Virus record (IMG/VR): IMGVR_UViG_3300046746_000620
Span: 1 to 64,000 of that record
Direction: 5' to 3' (one strand)
Source of the DNA: a virus
DNA length: 64,000 nucleotides
Positions 8,098 through 16,684 of the stretch are shown one piece after another (positions within the stretch are counted from its first letter, which is position 1; each line of letters starts with the position of its first letter). The notes beneath the pieces are model-generated. The model saw only the letters and a list, made by a program, of their open reading frames with translations, was not told where the DNA came from and did not search any database. The translations under genes were made by a program, and so were the position numbers.

Positions 8098-10551
8098 TTA
8101 CTGGCAGCTTTCACAAGATTCTCCTTTAGCTCTAGCCTCTAGGCTACAAGATTTAGGTTCAGATTTAGATTCACCTGTGGATTTTTCTACTTTACTAGCA
8201 GCTCTATTGCGTAAATAATATGTAGTTTTAAGTCCTAACTGCCAACACTTAAAGTAAATATCATTTAAATATTTTAAGGATGTTGTTTTGTTATAAAGGT
8301 TAAAACTTATAGCTTGATCAACCCACTTTTGACGAACAGAATTGATTTCTATTAATTTTAACATGTCTCTATCAAATGCAGTTTTATACTTATTTTTTAA
8401 ATCTTCTGGAATATTTTCGTTAGTTAGAGATAAATCACCATCAATGCTTTTTATGAATGAAGCTATTTCTGGATTCCAGAGACCTCTATCTTTCATATCA
8501 TTGACAAAATGAGGATTAGTGATGTAGAAATTACCACTTTTATTTTCATAAACAAAAAGAACAGAAAAATTAGGTTCAATACTTTGCTCCACACCATTTA
8601 TATATCCTATGGTTGCGGTTGGAGCTATAGCCATTACATTTGAATTTCTCATACCATGCTTAGAAATATGACTCCTAACTTTTTCCCAATCTTTTAGATT
8701 TTCTGTAGATTTGTTTTTTTCTCCCCTGTATGACATTAAATTATTGAAAGAGTCAATAGGTAGAATATTTTTACTCCACAGTGATCCATTATAACTACTA
8801 TAAGATCCTTTTTCTCTAGCTAAAAGGGAGCTGGCATAAATTGCATGACAGGAATAAAACTCAAAAAGTTTGTCGTTAAAACTCTTAGCTTCATCGCTGT
8901 CAATTTGAATATTCATTTTATGTAAAACATCGTGTATTGACATCATTCCTAGGCCAATTGGTCTATGCTTTAAGTTGCTATTTTCAGCTTCTTTTGTTGG
9001 GTAGAAATTTAGATCAATTACATTATCAAGTATTCTAATAGCTGTATGTATTGTTGATTTTAATTTATTAAAATCGATGCAATAACCAGTTTTGCCATGA
9101 GTTGTTTTTTCTTTTAAATGATTTAATATATTGATAGAACCTAAATTGCAAACAGCTGTTTCTCCTATTTCTGTTTTTTCTCCCTGATTGTATTTTGATG
9201 GTTTTGTGTGTAGAGTAATTTCCGTGCAAAGATTTGAGCTATTGACCGCACCCTTATGTTGATTAGTGTATCGAATATTACAGGGGTCTTTAAATGTATT
9301 CCATGGGTGAGATGTTTCAAAGAGAACTTTAAGCATTTTTTTCCAAAGATCTTTTGCGGGGATTATCCGATAATTTTTAATTAAACCTGCATCTGCCGCT
9401 TTGCATAACTCATCGTATCGAGTGTCAAACTGATCTCCGAAAAGATCATGCAAGGTTTTTCCGTCATCACCTTCTGTATCTTTTGGGTCAAAGAAATACC
9501 AAACATCTTCTTTTTGGACCCTACGCATAAATTCATCAGGAATCCATGCTGCGGTATTCATGTCGTGACAGCGTAAGCGGTCGTCTCCTGTATTTCTCCT
9601 TAAGTTTAAAAAATCTTCAAAATCTAAATGCCATGGCTCTAAATAAGCACATCCAGCACCTGGGCGCTTCCCTCCTTGATTGACAGCAACTAAAAGGTCG
9701 TTGTATATTTTCAACCAAGGAACTAAACCGCTAGAAATACCATTAGTCCCTTCAATATGAGAACCTGTAGAACGAAATGGTGTTACATCAAGACCTAAGC
9801 CTCCAGCATATTTTGATTTGCGAGCTTCTTGCCAAGCACCGTCAAATATCCCATCAATACTATCATCAAAAGTATTTAAGTAGCAGGAACTAAGTTGAGA
9901 GTGAGTGGTTCCGCTATTAAAAAGAGTTGGGGTTGAGGGAGTGTACAAGAATTGACTAAACAAATTGTAAAATTCTATAGCTTTTTCGTTTTTATTTTTT
10001 TCGTTGATTGCTAGTCCCATTGCGACTCGCATCCAAAAACTTTGGGGAGCCTCCATGCATTTTTCATCCACCCTAATAAAATATCTGTCTGTTAAAATCT
10101 GTATACCTAAATATTTAAAATCTAAATCTCTTCTAATTTTAATAGATTCAGCAAGCTTTTGTAAGTCGAAGTTTAGTAATTTTTCATCAAGCCTGTTTTC
10201 TTTTACTAGCTTTTTTGTATTTTGAATGAAACTTTTTCTATATTGTAATTTAAAAGTGTCTGAATCCACACCTTCTTTAAAAACTTCTTTATATAGATTA
10301 TTTAATAATAATCTAGCCGCAGCAAAAGAGTAATTAGGCTCTTTTTCTATTTTTTCTCTAGCTGATAAAATCAAAGCTTGATCGATCTCTTTTGTTGTTA
10401 TTTTGTCAAAAAGCTGTAATTGTGCATCTAGAACTATTTCGCTGGCAGATACATCGGTAATTCCTTCACAAGCTCTTTGCGAGCTTGCATTAATTTTATC
10501 TACATGAAATTTTTCAAGCCTTCCGTTTCTTTTCTTTACTTTTATATTCAT
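8098..10551 (-). CDS. nrdA: Class I ribonucleoside-diphosphate reductase, alpha subunit
   Basis: The 817-residue protein has the full large-subunit plan. An N-terminal ATP-cone spans about residues 1-90. SSCYLN (about 224) and AVCNLGS (about 465) give the substrate-reducing cysteines, and NLCTE (about 440) the N-x-C-x-E active site. PTATIG lies near 643. The radical-transfer pair TYYLR is near 776, and the C-terminal CESCQ is the redox shuttle. It reduces NDPs to dNDPs for phage DNA synthesis and needs a radical-generating beta subunit. No beta subunit or thioredoxin gene is found in the window. A promoter is seen just upstream (10572-10600). Confidence 0.95.
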   Translation of the reverse strand: MNIKVKKRNGRLEKFHVDKINASSQRACEGITDVSASEIVLDAQLQLFDKITTKEIDQALILSAREKIEKEPNYSFAAARLLLNNLYKEVFKEGVDSDTFKLQYRKSFIQNTKKLVKENRLDEKLLNFDLQKLAESIKIRRDLDFKYLGIQILTDRYFIRVDEKCMEAPQSFWMRVAMGLAINEKNKNEKAIEFYNLFSQFLYTPSTPTLFNSGTTHSQLSSCYLNTFDDSIDGIFDGAWQEARKSKYAGGLGLDVTPFRSTGSHIEGTNGISSGLVPWLKIYNDLLVAVNQGGKRPGAGCAYLEPWHLDFEDFLNLRRNTGDDRLRCHDMNTAAWIPDEFMRRVQKEDVWYFFDPKDTEGDDGKTLHDLFGDQFDTRYDELCKAADAGLIKNYRIIPAKDLWKKMLKVLFETSHPWNTFKDPCNIRYTNQHKGAVNSSNLCTEITLHTKPSKYNQGEKTEIGETAVCNLGSINILNHLKEKTTHGKTGYCIDFNKLKSTIHTAIRILDNVIDLNFYPTKEAENSNLKHRPIGLGMMSIHDVLHKMNIQIDSDEAKSFNDKLFEFYSCHAIYASSLLAREKGSYSSYNGSLWSKNILPIDSFNNLMSYRGEKNKSTENLKDWEKVRSHISKHGMRNSNVMAIAPTATIGYINGVEQSIEPNFSVLFVYENKSGNFYITNPHFVNDMKDRGLWNPEIASFIKSIDGDLSLTNENIPEDLKNKYKTAFDRDMLKLIEINSVRQKWVDQAISFNLYNKTTSLKYLNDIYFKCWQLGLKTTYYLRNRAASKVEKSTGESKSEPKSCSLEARAKGESCESCQ

Positions 10552-10571
10552 ATAATTTTAGATATTTTGCA

Positions 10572-10600
10572 ATGATAACACATTACACTAATATAATCAA
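10572..10600 (-). promoter_or_regulatory. Promoter of nrdA
   Basis: On the minus strand TTGATT (10595-10600) and TATCAT (10572-10577) are spaced by exactly 17 bp. The -10 box ends 20 bases before the nrdA ATG, leaving a leader of about 14 bases. It matches the spacing of the other promoters in this window. Confidence 0.6.
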
Positions 10601-10632
10601 GACGAAACAGAAAAAAAGATATTAACAAAAAA

Positions 10633-11493
10633 TTAATTATCAAATACTGCGGACTTAAATTCTCCCCAGTCTAACTTATCTCTGACATTAAGATTTACCT
10701 CCCATGCAGCTTTAAGAACTGTTGGTTGTAGATCATTTTTTTCAAAAGTATCTATCAATGAGTTAATATCTTTAGGGAAGCATGTACCCCCAAAACCTTT
10801 TTGTCCATCATGCCCTGGGACTTGATAATGAGATTGCCCTATTCTTTTATCTGATAAAACTCCGTTTATAATAGGGTTCCAATCTAACCCAAGTTTTTCA
10901 ATCAAGGTATAAATTTCATTAAAGAAACTAACTTTACAAGCAAAAAAACAATTAGCTATATATTTGACCGACTCAGATTCGTCGCTCTTCATTAACATTG
11001 TTTTAATGTTAGGAAAAGCTGATTGTAATAATTTTTCAACAAGATGTCCTGTTCTTTTATTATTAGTAAATCCGACGATATGTCTGTCAGCATTAAGGAA
11101 ATCTTCTTTAGCAAATTTAGCAGTTAAGAATTCTGGACTATGAACAATATTTAGATTTGGATATTTGTCTTGCAGGTCTTTTGTTGTGCCGATTGGAACC
11201 GTAGATTTTATAATTAAAATAGGATTAGACTTCACCTTTTCTGAAACCTCTTTAAGGCAGGAATTTATAATTGATAAATTACATTCGCCACCTCTTAGGG
11301 ATCTCATTGGGGTTGGAACGCAAATAAAAACAAAATCTTGCGAAACAACTTCTTCAAGCGAATTTTTTGATAATTTTTTATTTTTGTCAAAAATTTTTAC
11401 ATTAAATTTTTGGAAACCATTGGCGATAGCGGAGCCAACAAAACCATTGCCGATTACGCCAATGTTTAATTTACTGAGATTGATTTTTTTCAA
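10633..11493 (-). CDS. Short UDP-glucose/GDP-mannose 6-dehydrogenase-family protein
   Basis: The protein has the N-terminal NAD-binding motif GVIGNGFVGSA (about residue 12), VFICVPTPM, and IIKSTVPIGTT. The catalytic cysteine lies in GFGGTCFPKD near residue 234. Family members usually have about 400-450 residues; this one has 286 and stops soon after the catalytic domain, so the C-terminal nucleotide-sugar-binding domain is missing. The reaction would be NDP-sugar to NDP-uronate, but activity of such a short form is uncertain. It overlaps the upstream epimerase gene by 23 bp. Confidence 0.75.
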   Translation of the reverse strand: MKKINLSKLNIGVIGNGFVGSAIANGFQKFNVKIFDKNKKLSKNSLEEVVSQDFVFICVPTPMRSLRGGECNLSIINSCLKEVSEKVKSNPILIIKSTVPIGTTKDLQDKYPNLNIVHSPEFLTAKFAKEDFLNADRHIVGFTNNKRTGHLVEKLLQSAFPNIKTMLMKSDESESVKYIANCFFACKVSFFNEIYTLIEKLGLDWNPIINGVLSDKRIGQSHYQVPGHDGQKGFGGTCFPKDINSLIDTFEKNDLQPTVLKAAWEVNLNVRDKLDWGEFKSAVFDN

Positions 11494-12385
11494 TCCAATC
11501 CTCCAGTTTTTGTTTGGGAATCCAGTTCAATAACTCTCTGGCTTTATTGTTATTAGCTTGAGTTTCTTTAGCTTCTCCAAGTCTAGCTGGAATATGAGTA
11601 AATTCACCCCCTATTAAATCTTTAATTTCATTAACGGAATGATTTAAACCTGTCCCAAGATTTATAAGTTCACCCACAGGCTTTTTGTTGTCGAGATTAG
11701 CTGCTAAAATATTTGCTTTAGCAATATCTTTTACATAAGTGAAATCTCTTCTCTGTGTTCCATCTCCTACAATTGTCATTAGTTCTTTGTTTGATTTTTG
11801 TCTAAGAAAAATTCCTATGACGGGAGCATATTGACCTTTCAGGGGCTGTCTTTCGCCATAGACATTGAAATATCTAAAACAAACTGTTTCTATATTAAAT
11901 AGATTTGTATACATAAAGCACAGATCTTCTCCAGCGGTTTTTGTTACAGAATAAGGATTCAAGCAATCCTTGGGCATATCTTCTCTTTGGGGAGGAGTAT
12001 TTTTTAAACCATAAGCTGCTGATGTAGAGCTGTAAATGACTCTTTTAACATTATTTATTTTTGCAGCCTGTAGTACAGAACAGGTTCCTACAACGTTTGT
12101 TTTAGCTGCTAATATTGGGTTTTCTAAAGTTGGCTGAATGCGAGCTTCCGCTGCAAGGTGGAAAATAACATCAACACCTTTACATAATGGAGAAAAGTGA
12201 TCGAAGTCGCAAACATCAACTTTAAAATTTTTTGTTTCTTTATTCCAGAAGAATTCACTATTGGCATCAGAAGACTCATTGTCGACCACAGTGACTTCAT
12301 TTCCTAAAGATAGTAGTTGATCAACAACATGAGAGCCTATAAAACCAGCTCCTCCAGTGACTAAACATTTTTTATTTTTAATCAT
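11471..12385 (-). CDS. UDP-glucose 4-epimerase-like SDR protein
   Basis: The 304-residue extended SDR enzyme has TGGAGFIG at residues 10-17, HLAAEAR, SSTSAAYG (about 125) and YSVTK (about 147). The C-terminal half has RDFTYVKDIAKA. This pattern is shared by UDP-glucose and UDP-glucuronate 4-epimerases. With the downstream dehydrogenase-like gene it may form a UDP-glucuronate/galacturonate branch. It is the first gene of the leftward unit that starts at the promoter at 12397-12424. Confidence 0.75.
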   Translation of the reverse strand: MIKNKKCLVTGGAGFIGSHVVDQLLSLGNEVTVVDNESSDANSEFFWNKETKNFKVDVCDFDHFSPLCKGVDVIFHLAAEARIQPTLENPILAAKTNVVGTCSVLQAAKINNVKRVIYSSTSAAYGLKNTPPQREDMPKDCLNPYSVTKTAGEDLCFMYTNLFNIETVCFRYFNVYGERQPLKGQYAPVIGIFLRQKSNKELMTIVGDGTQRRDFTYVKDIAKANILAANLDNKKPVGELINLGTGLNHSVNEIKDLIGGEFTHIPARLGEAKETQANNNKARELLNWIPKQKLEDWIEKNQSQ

Positions 12386-12396
12386 AATAAATATTT

Positions 12397-12424
12397 ATTA
12401 TAACTCAAGTATTTGAGAAATCAA
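12397..12424 (-). promoter_or_regulatory. Leftward promoter with palindromic operator-like spacer
   Basis: On the minus strand TTGATT (12419-12424) and TATAAT (12397-12402) are 16 bp apart. The spacer contains the inverted repeat CTCAA-N4-TTGAG (12404-12417), well placed for a repressor. The -10 box ends 11 bases before the ATG at 12385, so the leader is only a few bases long. Confidence 0.65.
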
Positions 12425-12531
12425 TTTTTTTTCTATATAATATATATAATATATAATATATATAATATTAAAAGATATATATATTTCTATAGATAATATA
12501 GAAAAAATTAAAAGATATATAAAATATATGA

Positions 12532-12560
12532 TTGACTTTTCGTCAACATAATGATATTAT
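12532..12560 (+). promoter_or_regulatory. Rightward early-type promoter
   Basis: TTGACT (12532-12537) and TATTAT (12555-12560) are spaced by 17 bp. The ATG of the first rightward gene is 11 bases after the -10 box, implying a leader of about five bases. It mirrors the leftward promoter on the other side of the gap. Confidence 0.7.
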
Positions 12561-12571
12561 TTTAGGCTTTA

Positions 12572-12874
12572 ATGAAAAATATGTTTAGAATAATTAAGGA
12601 AGATTACTTAAATCAATATTTTGTGACATCTTCAAACTGGGAAAATACAATCCTAGCATCATCTAGTTCGGAGGCTGTATCCAGAAGTCTTGAAATAGCT
12701 TTTGATCAGCAAGGAGATAGATTATTATTATCACCAGCGATAATTGTTGTTGATATGACTAATTTTTGCTTGAATTTTTCCGAAGATCACACTAAAGTAT
12801 ACTCTACTGAATTAATACTTCACGATATAGGTAGACACGATTTAGCAAAAAAATTTAAAAAAATTATAAAATGA
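12572..12874 (+). CDS. Hypothetical protein, first gene of the rightward DNA-metabolism operon
   Basis: A 100-residue acidic protein of unknown function, without cysteine clusters, P-loop or membrane segment. Its stop overlaps the start of the kinase gene (ATGA), so the two are translationally coupled. The near-leaderless start follows the promoter at 12532-12560. Confidence 0.65.
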   Translation: MKNMFRIIKEDYLNQYFVTSSNWENTILASSSSEAVSRSLEIAFDQQGDRLLLSPAIIVVDMTNFCLNFSEDHTKVYSTELILHDIGRHDLAKKFKKIIK

Positions 12875-13407
12875 TTATCGGGGTTTCAGGTAATGCGAGG
12901 GCAGGAAAAGATACTTTTTGCAATCTATATAAAGAAAATAAAGATAAGAACACCAAGCGTGTAGCTTTTGCAGATGCAATTAAGGAAGAGTTAAAAAATC
13001 TTCTACTTACTAATTTTAACATAAATCCTTTAAATTGCTCAGATGAAGAAAAGGAAATCATTAGACCCCTACTAGTATCATACGGCACTGATGTAGCTAG
13101 AAAATTGAATAAAAATCATTGGATTGATAAAATCAAAGATCAACTTATATTAAATGAATCAAAGCGAATTACAACAATAATTACTGACGTAAGATATAAA
13201 AATGAGCAAGATTATATTAGAAGTTTTAAAAATTCACTACTGATACACATTAATCGAGAAGGCTTTCCTCCAATGAATATTGAAGAATCCAAAAACTCTC
13301 CAATATTAGAAAAAAATTCTGATTTTGTATTTAATTGGAAAACATTTGTTAACAACGAAGATCCACATATATATTTTAATAAATTCCTAAATGAATCAAA
13401 ATTATAA
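12871..13407 (+). CDS. Deoxynucleoside monophosphate kinase-like P-loop protein
   Basis: The 178-residue protein opens with a P-loop, GVSGNARAGKDT (residues 4-15). FADAIKEEL and ITDVRYKNE further on are blocks found in phage deoxynucleoside monophosphate kinases, which phosphorylate dNMPs for DNA synthesis. Length is somewhat shorter than the T4 gp1 type. It lies between the first operon gene and a sigma-like gene, together with SSB, which fits a role in replication. Confidence 0.7.
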   Translation: MIIGVSGNARAGKDTFCNLYKENKDKNTKRVAFADAIKEELKNLLLTNFNINPLNCSDEEKEIIRPLLVSYGTDVARKLNKNHWIDKIKDQLILNESKRITTIITDVRYKNEQDYIRSFKNSLLIHINREGFPPMNIEESKNSPILEKNSDFVFNWKTFVNNEDPHIYFNKFLNESKL

Positions 13408-13999
13408 CAACGAAGAAGATAACAAATTAATTAATGAAATAAAAAAAGGAATTAATGCAAGTTTAAATTTCAATTTTTTACTTCAAAAACATTCTCCATT
13501 ATTTTTCAAGATAAGTAGGTTTTACTTAAATTCTCAAAAGAAAAATGTAATTTATGATTTTAATAAAGATAAAAATTTTTACTTTTATAAATTTATTTTA
13601 GATTATGATCAGACTAAAGGAACTAAATTCAGTACATATGTTGGTAATAGAGTAAAGTGGCTTTGTCTTAATATAGTTAACTCAATAAAAAAGAAGTCTA
13701 CATTAGAGTCCAGCGACTGCCCAGAAGATCTTGACTTCGTAACTGAAGGCTTAATACCTAATTCAAATATTTCAAGCCAAGATATAACTGATGTAATACA
13801 AGTATTAAAAAATGACCCAGATAGAAGAGTTTATGAAATTTTTAAGTACAGATACTTACAAGGAAAAGAAAATAATGTTATGCCATGGAAAGAGGTCTGT
13901 AAAAAAAGTGAATTAAACTTAAGTATTCAGGGTTGTATAAATATACATAATAAATTTATAAAAAAAATAAAAAATAAACAAAAAACAAAACAATACTAA
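13391..13999 (+). CDS. Sigma-70-like factor
   Basis: The 202-residue protein has a recognisable sigma region 2 at about residues 65-100 (DYDQTKGTKFSTYVGNRVKWLC), matching the core-binding helix of sigma factors. A divergent helical C-terminal half, with EIFKYRYLQG near residue 155, could be region 4. It would redirect host RNA polymerase to phage genes. A second, different sigma-like gene lies at 58845-59576. It overlaps the kinase gene by 17 bp. Confidence 0.65.
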   Translation: MNQNYNNEEDNKLINEIKKGINASLNFNFLLQKHSPLFFKISRFYLNSQKKNVIYDFNKDKNFYFYKFILDYDQTKGTKFSTYVGNRVKWLCLNIVNSIKKKSTLESSDCPEDLDFVTEGLIPNSNISSQDITDVIQVLKNDPDRRVYEIFKYRYLQGKENNVMPWKEVCKKSELNLSIQGCINIHNKFIKKIKNKQKTKQY

Positions 14000-14001
14000 T
14001 C

Positions 14002-14451
14002 ATGGCTTTTTATTTAAATCAATTCCATTGCATAGGAAATTTAGTTGCCGATCCTGAAATTAAAAATGCTGGATCTACAAAAGTCTGTAAATTCAGAATT
14101 GCAGTTAATAATCCTCATAATGAATCTGCGTTATTTTTTTATGTGGATGTTTGGGGTAAAGAGGGAGAAAAATGTATGCTTCTCAAGAAAGGAGCTCAAG
14201 TCTTTATATCTAATGCTTCAATTATACCTAAGCAATACCAAAAAGACTGTAACGGAACTCCAGTCTCTTGCACAACATTCACCGTAAATGTGGACGGTTA
14301 TTGCGGTAAGGTTCAATTTGGTCCAAAAACTGAGATCCCAAGCTCCAATAAAATATCAAAAAATAAAACTAATAAAATTAACAACCCAGCAGAAACAAAA
14401 GAAAGCGATGAAGAAGATTATTCCGATTTCGAGCAAGAATTTGAGTTTTAA
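14002..14451 (+). CDS. ssb: Single-stranded DNA-binding protein
   Basis: The 149-residue protein has the SSB OB-fold pattern: an N-terminal FHCIGNLVADPEIK strand pair, then KFRIAVNN, FFYVDVWGKEGE and FTVNVDGYCGKV. A Lys/Asn/Thr-rich linker leads to a very acidic tail ending in aromatic residues (DFEQEFEF), as in bacterial SSBs, where the tail recruits replication proteins. It starts two bases after the sigma-like gene. Its 3' end overlaps that of the convergent gene at 14448-15704. Confidence 0.85.
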   Translation: MAFYLNQFHCIGNLVADPEIKNAGSTKVCKFRIAVNNPHNESALFFYVDVWGKEGEKCMLLKKGAQVFISNASIIPKQYQKDCNGTPVSCTTFTVNVDGYCGKVQFGPKTEIPSSNKISKNKTNKINNPAETKESDEEDYSDFEQEFEF

Positions 14452-15704
14452 TCTTTATTCGAGGTTTTTCTCCAGTCCATAATCTCTTCTATTCTTTGAG
14501 GAAAAACTTTCTTTTTTTTCTCTTTTTTGTTTTCTTTTGAAAGATTTAAAACATCCAATTTATTCTCTGGGTTTTTAATGTCTGTAGTTCCAGCAGTTTC
14601 TTCGTTTATTTTATTCTTTAATTTTTTGTATGTTTTATTGACTCTTTCCTTGCTATTAATAAAAGATATTTGAGCCGCTAAAACTAATAAAATAGCCAAA
14701 GGATCAAACACTAACATAATAATAATTATTATTACACGAACAGCTTGATCGGGAGATAGAGAAACAAATCCAGAATCATTTAAAGCTTCTAGAAAATATT
14801 TCAATGGCCCTATTTCGGTTTCCATTCGCCTAATGGTTTCCCCTAAATTGTTTTTTTCTTTTTTAAGTGAATCTATTCTTTCGAAGCTTGATCTTATATA
14901 TTCATTGCATTCTTCTATTTCTTTTTGTTTTATATCTAAATTATTGTCTTTCAGTCGGATATTTTCTATAAATTGATTTATCCTAGAATACTCTTTGTTA
15001 TAATTTTCTCTATAGATTTTTATATTTTCATTATAAATATTTATTTTATTTTTAATTTCTTGTCTCTGTCCCTCTTGCTTTACTCTTAACTCCTCCAATA
15101 ACTTTTTTTTGTTAGAAAATAATCCGACCTTTTTACTTTCCAACTCTTTTATTTCAATGTCTAAAACTTCTTTAGATTTCTCTAGTCTGTTAATTCTTTC
15201 AATTTCTATCTCAATATCATCTTTTAATTTTTTTGAAAGAGCATCTATTCTTGATTGTTCCCTATCTATCTCTTTTTGCTGAATATCTATTCCCACAACT
15301 TCCTTTTTTTCTAATTTTTCTATTTGATTTTTGTATTGATTTATTGAATTTTGCTCGTATTCAATTTGAACATTTAAGTTATCAATTAATGATAATTCTT
15401 GATTAGCTTGACTTTTGTGTTCTATATGCGATTTACTTAAAAATCCAAATATACCTAAGCTGGTTATGCTCATTAAAACAAAAACAGCAAAACTGAAATA
15501 CAATTTCATTAAAAATTTTGTTTTTGCCCAATTCTTATGCAACCATAACACGGTTACCAACTTACCAACCTCAAGGGCTGCTCCCATTATAATTACCGAA
15601 TATTTAGAGCCTGGAAATATTGTCGATAAACCAAGTATACTAAAATAGCCACCTATAATAGATATAGATAATGCAGATAAAATAGTTAAAAAAAATATTT
15701 TCAT
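14448..15704 (-). CDS. Membrane protein with long coiled coil
   Basis: The 418-residue protein has three hydrophobic segments near the N-terminus (about residues 5-30, 35-55 and 65-90). A long Glu/Lys/Arg-rich coiled coil follows (about 110-290). One or two more membrane segments lie near 325-350 (VRVIIIIIMLVFDPLAILLVL), and the tail is basic. Similar membrane-plus-coil proteins, with a VIIMGAALEVGKLV-type block, occur in large marine phages, where their function is unknown. It is the only minus-strand gene inside the rightward early block, so it has its own control. Confidence 0.7.
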   Translation of the reverse strand: MKIFFLTILSALSISIIGGYFSILGLSTIFPGSKYSVIIMGAALEVGKLVTVLWLHKNWAKTKFLMKLYFSFAVFVLMSITSLGIFGFLSKSHIEHKSQANQELSLIDNLNVQIEYEQNSINQYKNQIEKLEKKEVVGIDIQQKEIDREQSRIDALSKKLKDDIEIEIERINRLEKSKEVLDIEIKELESKKVGLFSNKKKLLEELRVKQEGQRQEIKNKINIYNENIKIYRENYNKEYSRINQFIENIRLKDNNLDIKQKEIEECNEYIRSSFERIDSLKKEKNNLGETIRRMETEIGPLKYFLEALNDSGFVSLSPDQAVRVIIIIIMLVFDPLAILLVLAAQISFINSKERVNKTYKKLKNKINEETAGTTDIKNPENKLDVLNLSKENKKEKKKKVFPQRIEEIMDWRKTSNKD

Positions 15705-15725
15705 ACTCTGTTGTTACACTTTTTC

Positions 15726-15754
15726 TTGATTTTTATATGTTTATATGTTACTAT
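15726..15754 (+). promoter_or_regulatory. Leaderless-type promoter
   Basis: TTGATT (15726-15731) is followed after 17 bp by TACTAT (15749-15754). An overlapping TATAAT (15752-15757) would have 20-bp spacing. The ATG at 15762 comes seven bases after the first -10 candidate, about where transcription should begin, so the mRNA may start at the start codon. Confidence 0.55.
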
Positions 15755-15761
15755 AATTCTA

Positions 15762-16151
15762 ATGCCTTCTTATATATATAAACATCCTGAAGAAGAAAAA
15801 TATGTTGAAGTAATTCAATCAATGAACGAAGAGCATATATATTTTGACGAATCTGGCTTGCAATGGCAAAGAGTTTGGACCAATCCTCAGTTAAACACCG
15901 AATCAAATATAGATCCTTTTAGTAATGTAGGTTTTATAGAAAAGACTGGAAAAATGAAAGGGTCCTATGGCGACATGATGGACTATTCAAAAGAGCTTTC
16001 TGAAAAAAGAAAATCTATACACGGAGGCATTGATCCTGTTCAGCAAAAATATTTTAAAGATTACTCCGCCAAAAGAAATGGAGCAAAACATGTCCACGAA
16101 CTAAAGCAAGGAAAGTTTGAAAATAAAAATTTTAAAATATCATATGACTAA
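15762..16151 (+). CDS. Conserved phage-type hypothetical protein
   Basis: A 129-residue protein starting MPSYIYKHPEE. An upstream TTG would add 17 hydrophobic residues, but it lies in front of the promoter, so the ATG is preferred. The first segment resembles small phage proteins related to the FmdB-like family, without their zinc cysteines. The rest is charged. It overlaps the next gene (TAATG). No function can be assigned. Confidence 0.6.
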   Translation: MPSYIYKHPEEEKYVEVIQSMNEEHIYFDESGLQWQRVWTNPQLNTESNIDPFSNVGFIEKTGKMKGSYGDMMDYSKELSEKRKSIHGGIDPVQQKYFKDYSAKRNGAKHVHELKQGKFENKNFKISYD

Positions 16152-16684
16152 TGAGTATATCAATATACAAACCTAATTCAAAAAATACAGGGTGCGCTTT
16201 TAGTTTTCGTTATGGAATTCAAAAAAATGGCGAACCTTGTTTATTTGTTAATTCTATAAAGCAGTATAGCTGGGATGATTCATCAAAGACTGGAAACTTT
16301 TCATCGAATGCTAATGACCCATCCAAAAACTTATCTTTAAAGTTTAATGAATTTGAATGTGGTTCAATTATCAGTGCTTTAGTAAATCGTTATGAGTATA
16401 ACACATTCCATAACTACGAACAAAACAAAACCACCATAAAATTTTCGCCATGGGATAAAGAAATAAAAGTAAGTTCCTTAGACTCAAAAACTAAAAAGTT
16501 CATAGAGAAAAAACAAATACTACCTGCTTTTGGCATATCTATTACCCGTAACGGCTCTGATACTTTTAAAATTCCTATAGAACCTGGTGAAGTTGAAGTT
16601 ATTCGCTGTTTTATAGAGTCTATTATAAATAAAATAATTAATTTCAGAATTAAATCTCAAATAGATAATTTAAAAAAAGCTTGA
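16151..16684 (+). CDS. Putative single-strand nucleic-acid-binding (PC4/whirly-like) protein
   Basis: The 177-residue protein opens with MSISIYKPNSKNTGCAFSF, followed by strand-rich segments (LFVNSIKQYSWDD, IKFSPWDK) and a helical C-terminus. This is the arrangement of small phage proteins thought to have a PC4/whirly-like fold. I assign that from overall pattern only. It lies between two recombination or replication-type genes, which is consistent. The start overlaps the previous stop (TAATG). Confidence 0.45.
   Translation: MSISIYKPNSKNTGCAFSFRYGIQKNGEPCLFVNSIKQYSWDDSSKTGNFSSNANDPSKNLSLKFNEFECGSIISALVNRYEYNTFHNYEQNKTTIKFSPWDKEIKVSSLDSKTKKFIEKKQILPAFGISITRNGSDTFKIPIEPGEVEVIRCFIESIINKIINFRIKSQIDNLKKA

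Larger units (their letters stand above)
12386..12571. other. AT-rich divergent control region
   Basis: This 186-bp gap separates the leftward and rightward units. Its centre (about 12430-12530) is almost pure A/T with repeated TATATAATAT blocks. Each side carries a promoter whose -10 box ends 11 bases from its start codon. The low-melting centre would also suit DNA unwinding, for example an origin, but there is no iteron or other origin-specific signal. Confidence 0.6.

Noticed and set aside
7931-8218. Plus-strand 95-codon frame at the end of nrdA
   Set aside because: Overlaps the conserved C-terminus of nrdA and a T-rich gap; no conserved character.
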